A stretch of 64,000 bases of DNA from Agroathelia rolfsii. Lineage: Eukaryota; Basidiomycota; Agaricomycetes; Amylocorticiales; Amylocorticiaceae. The notes beneath the pieces are model-generated. The model worked only from the letters and a program-made list of their open reading frames with translations. It was not told the DNA's origin and did not search any database. The translations under genes and the position numbers were made by a program. The DNA is taken from NCBI GenBank assembly GCA_018343915.1, contig JABRWF010000002.1, positions 2,356,001 through 2,420,000 on the forward strand, read 5' to 3'. Of this stretch, positions 56,335-64,000 are shown piece after piece (positions within the stretch are counted from its first letter, which is position 1; each line of letters opens with the position of its first letter).

Positions 56335-57282
56335 CCATGCGACACGTAATACACACCATTGTTTTCCTTGCGATTTGTTTTTGAGTATATCTGAATTTAC
56401 ACACCACCATCCTATCTGGACTCTACACGATATATCTATGTGATACATATCACGATTTCGAATACACACACCCCTGTACTTTGTTTTAGCTCCGGAAAAG
56501 ACATCAAATGAGAGAAAAATCGAGTGCTAGTAGTGTGAAATCCGGTCTAGAGAAAAGTCCAACCGAGGCGTCTGGTCACGGGTTGACGCACGCGAGCAGA
56601 CGGCTCCCGGCGGTGTCCGTGACTTTTACTTGGACTTTAGCGCTGATGCATATGTGTACTGATCAGTCGTTCTCATCGTTACCAAGGCTGATGAAACTAA
56701 TGTTGCTCCACACTTCAAATTACCGTAACTACGACATATTCCCCGTAAAGGCATTCTTCTGTATGCTTGCCGTCATTGGCTGACTAATAACGCAGCGCCA
56801 ATGTTAGTGTTACTAACTTTGCTTTGAATGGCACATTTATTCGCACTGTTCAGTCTCATTCTATGTAAATCAAGCTCCACAGTTGCAACATACCCATTCG
56901 GGCTGGTAAGCAATGCTATGAATTAGAGACATTTTTACCGCTTTGGTGCTTTAATTACGGGAACTGCATGTGGTCGATGATGGAACTAATTCATCATCTA
57001 ACAACTGTGCCATGGTGAATTGATGGATACACACGTACAGCCTTATCCAAGCATGGTACACCCATCGTCTTATGAAACCCCGGGAAATTCGCTCAACACA
57101 GTGTTGGGCTTCTGAGTCACTGCACGCTGGCGTCCATCTTCTTTCTCCCTTCGGACTAGATTTCCCCGTGTTGCCGGTGCAAGAGTGGTATATAACAGAG
57201 CACTCCTATACGTTCATTCGCTTCTGCCTTTTGGACGATCCTGTGCCTTGACAATCAGCATTCCATATACTAAAAACCAATC
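56335..57282. other. intergenic, about 950 bp
   Basis: No gene seen. It includes the promoter of the coiled-coil gene, with a TATA box GGTATATAACAGAG near 57187, about 95 bp before its ATG. Confidence 0.45.
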
Positions 57283-59601
57283 ATGGACACGACCAACGCC
57301 CTACTATCGTCCCCGGTTCTCCAGGACATCATTCGAATGCAAGCCGATGAAATAGACAGGATGCGCCGCTCCATGATGGAACTCCAAGTAAGTCGCAGTG
57401 ATCATTTGATATTTTGATTATCATTCAAGCATTAACTTGATTCAACTGTTCAGACAGATAAAGATAAGTTGTCGCACCAAATTTCCTTATCCCGGAATAG
57501 CACCCGCGAGCAAGAATTAGAGCGTGTATGCGCAAATGTTGAAGAGGCTATCCGAGCAAGTTGCATCTAAAGTGTGGGTCATAATACCATTTGCTTATCC
57601 CCTTGCGTATCTACCACCAGACATCTACAAAACTCCTTCATGCTGGGATGGAAACTTTGCGAGACACAGTTCACCGTGGCCAACTCGTGAATGCACAGGA
57701 AGCTCTGGAGGAGGCAATTGTATGTGTAATAACTTAGGGCTCCGAGCCTACGCACCTCATCTAATGGTCTGCCGTAGTCTGAGAAGAATCGCTTATCGGC
57801 TGAGCTCATGACGACAAAAGCAAACGTTGATGGCCTTCATCACAAACTGGAAGAGGAAGCCGTAAGTTTCATCCCGGAATAGCACCCTAAAATCGCTAAT
57901 CAATAAGGGTGAAGATCACCAAAGCTAAATTGATCGACGAACTTGCGTTTGTGAGGCTTCAGCTACAGATAAAGGAGGGACAGCTGAAAGAATCACTTGT
58001 AAGATTATTTTACTGGTCGGGTATTTCCCATTTGAAACACTCATCTCATTAAATTTTGGTTTAGTCGCTTGCAAATTTCGCCACAGGTCTACCGGATGAC
58101 CTCTCCTTCCTCATTAGCCAAAATCATGCGAAAGACGAACAAATCCAGGAGCTTATTGTCTGTGTTTGCTCTTTTCTTCGCTTCAGGCATCAATCTAATT
58201 TCATCCTCAAAGACCACGAGGGATAAGCTATTGTGGGAGCTATCTGTCGCACAAGACGAAATCCAGTCTCTAAACTTGAACTGGCCTCGGCCTGTTTCTG
58301 CTTCTGGTTCTGGAACCCCAGCACGCATACAGGTGCACCGGTCTAACCGCGCTCATTCTATCTCTGGGGTTCTACCGTATGCCAGAAGGAGGGATAGCTT
58401 TGGCGGTGTTCCAATGTTCGACTCATTAGTTTCGCCCGTTGAGGCGGAGACGGGACCGTTCAGGTTTACAGTCCCTTCTGCGCCTGTACGAAACAAGTCT
58501 ATTACGGGTCCACCCCGTGTAAGTCATTTGCCTGTTTTTTTCTTCCTGTCATCATGACATTTCGAGAATATTGACACATGTTACAGATTGATACCCTTAG
58601 GATCAATAGAAATAGTGTCGCTAATTTTGTACCGTCTCCTATAAGCCCCATGCCAGAGCATACATCCATAGTACGTAGGTACACTGCTTAAAATAATTGG
58701 CGCTTACATAGAAGTACAGGATGAGTTTCCATCAGCTAGGATTGACCCTGTTCCAGAACCTGAAACACCACGAAGCAAGCGGCCATCAAGCGTTCAAAAG
58801 CACAGAGTAGTCCTCTCGGAATCGGGCAACTCTATCGCTCAGAGCCTTGATCAGCTAACTCCTTTCTTGACGGAAAGTAAGAGTCCGAGAAAATGTGTGG
58901 GTTACGCACGGACGGTATGTTTCAAATAATCAAACCACCATATTTCTGGATCGAGCTCATTCAAAATGAATTTTTAGATCCTGAAACCGTAAGCCAGTAC
59001 TATGTATAACTTTGGCATAATCATTTATCTTGATCATACAGGAATTCTACCTTGTATCTTGTTTCTGGAGACTACGTCTTCGAGCCCACATCGCTCGAAA
59101 CGGGCTTCATCGTGAAACCTGTACAAATATATTCCTCCAAAAAGGATAAAGAAGCGCCGGAGCTAAAAGATAACAACAAATGGGAAGCTATGGTACCACG
59201 AGATATCGAGCTCTTGACCTGCCACAAAGGCTCATGGTACTATTTCGGAACATATAAAATAACAACGTCTTCCGTCATTACTTCGACGGAATTTGAAAAC
59301 TTGCCTTTGACAGTATGTTCTTCCGCTTCTCCGACCATGGACTCGTTTAACAGTAGTTTTGGCCGTCAAACAGACCCGAAAGGCTGTCACGAACGAGGCA
59401 GGCGCAAGTGTAAACGACTCAGCCATCAAGCTGCAAATACCCTCCATGTTCCAGGATGGCAGCCTGAAGGCTATGAAGATAAATCTAAAGCGTGTAGGAT
59501 TTGCGACAGATATCGCCGAAGGGCTGCAAAATGCTGCCTCCGGACCGCAACAACCACAGCCCCCCGCAAGAGAGGCTAATGCCAATCCAAAGAACCCATG
59601 A
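57283..59601 (+). CDS. coiled-coil protein with DUF6697-like C-terminal domain, many small exons
   Basis: I do not recognise a function. The start at 57283 opens MDTTNALLSSPVLQDIIRMQ, then QADEIDRMRRSMMELQ. A series of very short exons (about 40-110 nt, introns about 50-60 nt) gives heptad-like segments: RNSTREQELER, LLHAGMETLRDTVHRGQLVN, SEKNRLSAELMTTKANVDGL, KAKLIDELAFVRLQLQIKEG. After a Ser/Pro-rich linker (58270-58900) a folded domain appears: LYLVSGDYVFEPTSLETGFI, ELLTCHKGSWYYFGTYKITT, and a C-terminal IPSMFQDGSLKAMKINLKRV, ending at 59601. This last domain resembles the DUF6697 domain of basidiomycete proteins. The exact exon joins near 57540-57620 and 58180-58260 are uncertain. Confidence 0.6.
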
Positions 59602-59829
59602 CTTTTATGATTATTTACTTGATGAGCAATTATGATAACATACAAGGACACTTGCTATTCCTATATCCATGTACCATATTACGATATCATCTTGACTCGC
59701 AGCCAGAATTGATATTTAACGATCTTTATGGAATTATCATCGTCATTCTATCCCTGCTCAATCATTTACTCGCCAAGGATGCTTCATCTCGATCGGGGCG
59801 TCGCATAAACGTGCACCACCAGCGTTAAT

Positions 59830-61117
59830 TTATATATCAAGATCTTCGTCAGGATCGTCGTCATCGATGTCATCTGCAGAATCTGGATCATATAATATCA
59901 CACTAGCTGCCAAGTCTCTTGCGCTAGTTTTCCCTGTAAGATACGAAGGAAGGAGGAAAATCAATAAAAAAAATGGGTATGCCACTCCAGACAGAAACTA
60001 CGCTACCTTCGTGAGCGTAGGGTAATGGTACTTGTGAGCGAGCCTCCTTCTGTGATGGTGTAAGATCGAGGTTAAAGGAAACTGACGGTGTCGGATCCTG
60101 TGAAGTCTATGGTGGGGCATCGTCAGCATAGGCTGTCGTTTAAATCGTTGGTTTATTACCTCCACCGACGAGGATGGGCGTGATGGTGGCCATACTGCTT
60201 TCAAGGATTGAAGTTCCTTGAGAGAACATGGTCTGCCCTTCCATCCTTCGATATGACGCTCATTACCTAGTCTTGACCTTCTCGAGAGTATCTCAAACAC
60301 TAATTCGTCATCAACCATACCAGCACCGTTCCCATTTGGTTCGTATACCATCTTCTCTATCTCGGTCGGGCGATCACACCATGGAAGGAAAACAGACCAG
60401 AATTTCTCCTCTTTTGATGCGGGCGGGGGAGGTGTCAGATACTCCTTCGCTATATGCGTGAAAAGAACTGGAGGATATGCTGATATGCGTAGATAATTCT
60501 GTGTTGAAGAGGTCAGGGTAATCATGCGGCCTAAATCGGAGGAGGCCTGAACGTGGACAATTAAACTTGACGAAGCTGAAAATGTTAATGAATGAAAAAA
60601 ATAAGTTTTATGCCACTTGAGGTATGAAAGCATCTAACCCGAGTGAGCATATAGTTTCTCAGAAATTTGTTCAAGCAGCAGAAGTGCTTTGGAGCCGGAG
60701 CCTAGATTAGATGCAAGTGTATCAAGAGAGTCGACGATGACATTGAGCGGTCCTGAGTGGGCAACTAACGAAAATATATAAGCTGTGTCAATATTATAGT
60801 GATGATGATGTGCACTCACGCTCTTTGACAACTCCGAAAATTCGTTCATGCAAGTCTTCAAGTCCAGCCTCTTTATAGCTCGGAATATGATCGGTAAAGT
60901 CGTGAATAGTTAAGTTTCCAGTGACAAAAGTCGAAGGATCGCTGATCGCAGAAGGGGGATATAGAAAAGATAATAAAACACTCCGTGTCTCTGAGTGAGC
61001 TAGCAGTATTTTTCGAAGGATTGGGAGGCACGAAGCTGCAGCTGAAGATTGCAGTAGTATGTAAGGAAAGGGATATATTCCTGGTGATTTCTGCAAAATC
61101 GACGAGAGAACAGACAT
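59830..61117 (-). CDS. ELP5: Elongator complex subunit ELP5 (IKI1)
   Basis: Part of the Elp4-5-6 subcomplex of Elongator, which modifies wobble uridines of tRNAs. The start at 61117 reads MSVLSSILQKSPGIYPFPYI. A RecA-like core follows, with LTIHDFTDHIPSYKEAGLED, LNVIVDSLDTLASNLGSGSK and SSSLIVHVQASSDLGRMITL. The C-terminal part has the family's conserved tail: SFNLDLTPSQKEARSQVPLP, then YAHEG, and an acidic end AASVILYDPDSADDIDDDDP followed by DEDLDI at 59830. Four or five introns. It converges with the coiled-coil gene, the two stops lying 228 bp apart. Confidence 0.87.
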
Positions 61118-61453
61118 AGCTGGGCGGCCTGAGTGTATATATCCTAATCTTTATTAAGGAAGTTAACGAATGTTTAACATGAAGACAGCCAGCCAACTAC
61201 ATAGTATTGTGGCAAGTCACTGACTAGTGCTAACTGTTCGAACGGAATTGCAGTGGGTCTGATCAGAAGAATTCACAAGAGTCAGCTCTTTTCTGAAGTC
61301 ATGATCACAACACCGAATACATGAATTCCACATCTGTACAAAAAGGTTTGTTGCCATCATCTTACCAGGTTATTGTGTCACTAAGACTGTGAACTCCAGA
61401 GCCCTCTTCCCTCTTCACCCGACCATCAATACGTCGATACGCGGAATATCATC
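61118..61453. other. divergent promoter of ELP5 and SLX9
   Basis: A 336-bp gap between two genes for RNA/ribosome biology on opposite strands. Nothing else is recognisable. Confidence 0.4.
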
Positions 61454-62322
61454 ATGGTCAGATCATTCGTGGCATATATGGCCTACTAAACCAAATTCAA
61501 ATATTAAAACCAGCCCAAAGAAAGCCGTCGTCGCACACACACTGCTCATCATCTCCAGTCTGTTCCTCTTGCCAAACGACAGTTTTCTCAGGCTGGGGCG
61601 GTAGAACATATATCTATCGGATCACAAGCAGAAATATCTGTGAATTATAGTCCTCATCTTTCCTCTAGTCAACTACTCATTCGGAATTTGGCATTACTTT
61701 CATGATTAAAGGGCAATGCCATCCTTTCGTCGATAAATGAGCCCTCCATTTCCGCTCCTATCACTAAAAAGGAGAAACAGAGGTCGAAAAGAGAGGCCCT
61801 TCTTGAAAGTAGGGTTTTCTCCTATATTAATATTCCAGAAATAAACATCTCGGCTTGATTACTGCAGAGCTTGAGCAGACAAAATCTCCGTATTCGAAAT
61901 CACACGCCCGGCGATTAAAGCGCAAAGCCCGAGAACAACTCGCGACGGGGATGAATGACATCCAAGACGCCTTGCAAGCAGTAGAGGACGATGTTTCAGA
62001 TGCAGCTATTGGGTCAGAAACGGCGGTTACTCAAGATGAGGAGACACTTCAGGTGAAACGCGCGAAGCCAAAACCAGGTCAGATTGGGGAGGGAAAGGGT
62101 GCACCGTTGAGCAAATCGCAAAGGAAAAAGGCCTTGTACGAGATTATTTGTCCCTGGCTCTAACAACAAAACTAACAAAATTGCTTCAGAATGAACGAAC
62201 GGGTCAGACAACCGCTGATCTTGTCCCAGCTTACAACGTCCGGGGGGATAGAAAATCCATTTGCGGCAATCCGCCAACATGCTCAAAATACGCTTGTCAA
62301 GAAAGAACCTACTCCTCAATGA
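61454..62322 (+). CDS. SLX9: ribosome biogenesis protein SLX9 (FAM207A family)
   Basis: A nucleolar factor in small-subunit rRNA processing and export. Five coding exons (61454-61456, 61514-61639, 61712-61808, 61868-62135, 62190-62322) sum to 627 nt, giving 208 residues. The first coding exon is only the ATG. The product begins MPKESRRRTHTAHHLQSVPL, then NAILSSINEPSISAPITKKE, KQRSKREALLEKLEQTKSPY, SKSHARRLKRKAREQL, SKSQRKKAL and MNERVRQPLILSQLTTSGG, ending FAAIRQHAQNTLVKKEP. The SKSHxRRLKRK and NPFAAIRxHAQNTL segments are family hallmarks. All joins are GT-AG and in phase. Confidence 0.88.
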
Positions 62323-62573
62323 TCCTTAAAGTCTGCACACCGTAAAAGTAACTTAGCGATTTATTAATTCCATAGTCAGAGTACAATGTATGCAATATCA
62401 CCACACAAGCACAAGACAAATAGATTGAATCCAAACATGTGAGAAAGAAAAAAAAAGTAGAACAGAACAGAACAAAAAGTCATCCTGAGAGATCATTTAC
62501 ACACGTGGGGTATATCATCACGAAATAAAATCTAGACCAGCGGCACTTAAAAAGCCGTCCCTCCATCTACTAT

Positions 62574-64000
62574 CTAATCTTCAGCACCCTCCGCACTCAT
62601 ACCGGCGCTCCAGACGGTGCTACTGCTACTCTGCCCACCACTCGTCCTGCTCCTACCGCTGCTCACATGGCGACGCCGGTCTGTGCTGCGACGGGGTACG
62701 ATGTCGGTAAAGCCACTGCTCCCGCCTTTAGCCATCTCTGCGCTGAGCTCCCGCTCGTGCGCATCTAGGGCAGCGAGGGTGTTCTCCGCCTCTGCTTGCT
62801 CGAGCGCCTCCTGCGTCAGGTTGCCGACACCAGAGGCATCCTCGCCGTTGAGACCTAGCCCAACGCGGCTCGCAGCCAAAGATGGTGTGGAGGCGTTGGA
62901 ATTCTGCTCTGAGCCGGAGGTTCCCCGGCGGAAGAAAGGCCAACGACTCGACGACGTAGCTGGACTCGTGGGGTTGCTTGAAGGTGGAGGCATAGCAGGT
63001 GAGGGCGAGGAAGGCACGGCGGGTGTAGCTGGAATGACAGGGGGCGACAAGGCAGGCTCGATACCCATCAGTCTCATCGTAGCACTGAGGCGCTCTCGTT
63101 CTCGCCGGTCGTCCTCGTCCTCCTGCGTCTCCACCTTGCGAGCGCCAGTGATGACTGGGTTTCCAGGTTTGAGAGTCAGAGTTCGTAGGTTAGGGGTTTC
63201 AGGCTTTTTCTCGGCATTGCCTCCGCCAAAGAGGCCCTTCCAATCGAAAGACATCGACCTTCGGCTTGCCTTTGTTGTAGCCGATGACTGGGGCGGAGAC
63301 AATGTAGACGATGCGGGTGAAGAGGGAGCTAGTTGAGGAGGAGACATGATAGTTGAACGTCTCTCCTTCTTTGTCGGTGTTGGAGGAAGCAAGGAGGGTT
63401 GAGAACGAGGTTTGGCCGTTTGAGGATCCTCCCCGCCTAGCGGCGACTTTGGCATTGGAGACGGCGCAGGCTTCTCGAAGTCTACTGCCAAGATGTGCTC
63501 GAACCCTTCCTGAGAGATGATACGGTCCAAAATCTTGGAAGCATAGAGTGAAAGAGCCTTGTTGGCATCCTTCAATGACTTGACTTCGTTGCGGAGAGCA
63601 TCGACTTCGCCCTCGGATATTTTGGAAGGCTCTGTAGAGTGCTTCTTGCCACGCTTATTCTTGGCGGGCGAGCGCTCCTTGTCGTCAATCGCATTGCCCT
63701 CGAGAATGTCTTTGTTTTCAGCACGGCCCAACTCAGCAGCGAGGTCAAGACCAGGTCCGGCGACCGGCAAGTCAGCAAGTGTTTCGCCCTTGATTCTGGG
63801 TGGAGAGCTTCCCCTCCTGCGCGACGGGTTACGACCATGAGCGGAAGTTGGGGACATGTTGTCTTGAGCGTGGAGTGTTTTCTCGAGCTCTTGGTCGTAG
63901 GTATCCTCACCAGGCTCTTCGTTGATGAGCTCGAGTGTGCCACGTTCCGAGCTTCTGATACTGCCCAGATCGACATCGCGAGGCGCAGAGTCTCCTGTGT
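62574..64000 (-). CDS. serine/proline-rich coiled-coil protein, 5' end outside window
   Basis: The frame is open from the window edge (minus-strand residues TGDSAPRDVDLGSIRSSERG) to a stop at 62574, at least 475 codons, so the gene continues past 64000. A helical segment, EVDALRNEVKSLKDANKALS, leads into LYASKILDRIISQEGFEHIL, a motif seen in several uncharacterised fungal coiled-coil proteins. The rest is low-complexity Ser/Pro/Thr with two short conserved-looking pieces, SMSFDWKGLFGGG and SRWPFFRRGTSG, both followed by Ser-rich linkers. No function can be assigned. The antisense 239-codon frame here is a shadow. Confidence 0.75.
   Translation of the reverse strand, partial: TGDSAPRDVDLGSIRSSERGTLELINEEPGEDTYDQELEKTLHAQDNMSPTSAHGRNPSRRRGSSPPRIKGETLADLPVAGPGLDLAAELGRAENKDILEGNAIDDKERSPAKNKRGKKHSTEPSKISEGEVDALRNEVKSLKDANKALSLYASKILDRIISQEGFEHILAVDFEKPAPSPMPKSPLGGEDPQTAKPRSQPSLLPPTPTKKERRSTIMSPPQLAPSSPASSTLSPPQSSATTKASRRSMSFDWKGLFGGGNAEKKPETPNLRTLTLKPGNPVITGARKVETQEDEDDRRERERLSATMRLMGIEPALSPPVIPATPAVPSSPSPAMPPPSSNPTSPATSSSRWPFFRRGTSGSEQNSNASTPSLAASRVGLGLNGEDASGVGNLTQEALEQAEAENTLAALDAHERELSAEMAKGGSSGFTDIVPRRSTDRRRHVSSGRSRTSGGQSSSSTVWSAGMSAEGAED

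Noticed and set aside
62617..63336. 239-codon plus-strand ORF
   Set aside because: It is antisense to the Ser/Pro-rich gene at 62574-64000; composition (Arg/Leu/Ser from GC-rich repeats) is that of a shadow frame.
1..64000. CRISPR arrays, rRNA genes, bacterial operons, biosynthetic or heterokaryon-incompatibility clusters
   Set aside because: Looked for and not seen; the gene-dense part is ordinary housekeeping content.

Overview
The window is nuclear DNA from a filamentous fungus, most likely a mushroom-forming basidiomycete (Agaricomycete). The evidence is compact genes split by many introns of about 50-60 bp, a secreted GH5 mannanase-type enzyme, a coiled-coil gene whose C-terminal part resembles a basidiomycete DUF6697 protein, and Ty3/gypsy and Ty1/copia retrotransposons. 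No bacterial, organellar or CRISPR-type feature is visible. All calls come from reading the sequence; no database search was run.

Positions 1-18.3 kb are a nested retrotransposon cluster. (a) A decayed Ty3/gypsy element lies on the minus strand at about 1-4425 and continues past the left edge. Its gag and pol are in different frames, joined at a possible -1 frameshift site. (b) A minus-strand copia element ('copia-1', 4819-16371) has two 354-bp LTRs, a perfect 5-bp target duplication (GGCCA), and a primer site matching the anticodon arm of initiator tRNA-Met. Only the start of its gag and the RNase H end of its pol survive. (c) The missing part is occupied by a plus-strand copia element ('copia-2', 5719-14714). 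It has about 1,030-bp LTRs, the same type of half-tRNA primer site, an extra 5' ORF with three in-frame introns, and a 5.1-kb gag-pol frame broken only by stop codons. Its two LTRs have different 3' ends, and its flanks do not form a target duplication. It therefore looks like a recombinant of two copies that had inserted separately into copia-1. (d) A solo copia-2 LTR (15093-16123, TSD CTATA) sits inside the right LTR of copia-1, and another copia-2-type LTR lies at 17274-18305.

Positions 18.3-20.9 kb form a transition zone. It holds a truncated duplicate of the IPI1 5' end, a 1.08-kb element with long terminal inverted repeats flanked by TA, and a tRNA-Arg-like relic.

From 20.9 kb to the end the DNA is ordinary gene-dense euchromatin. 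In order it carries: GH5 mannanase (-), IPI1 (+), a small secreted protein (-), a possible small membrane protein (-), a PAS-kinase-type Ser/Thr kinase (-), RPL32 (+), a MEMO family protein (+), a histidine phosphatase (-), an STM1-like RGG protein (-), SPP1 (+), a dienelactone-hydrolase-like protein (-), a membrane GNAT-like protein (+), cytosolic aspartyl-tRNA synthetase (-), mitochondrial-type aspartate aminotransferase (+), a VAM7-like SNARE (-), an MFS transporter (-), a methyltransferase (-), SNF4 (-), an EAR1/SSH4-like SPRY protein (+), a coiled-coil protein (+), ELP5 (-), SLX9 (+) and a partial serine-rich protein (-). Most are housekeeping genes: ribosome biogenesis and translation (IPI1, RPL32, STM1, DPS1, ELP5, SLX9), nutrient signalling (SNF4, PAS-type kinase), chromatin (SPP1) and endosome/vacuole traffic (VAM7, EAR1-like). 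I found no biosynthetic or defence cluster. The most unusual biology is in the retrotransposon nest.
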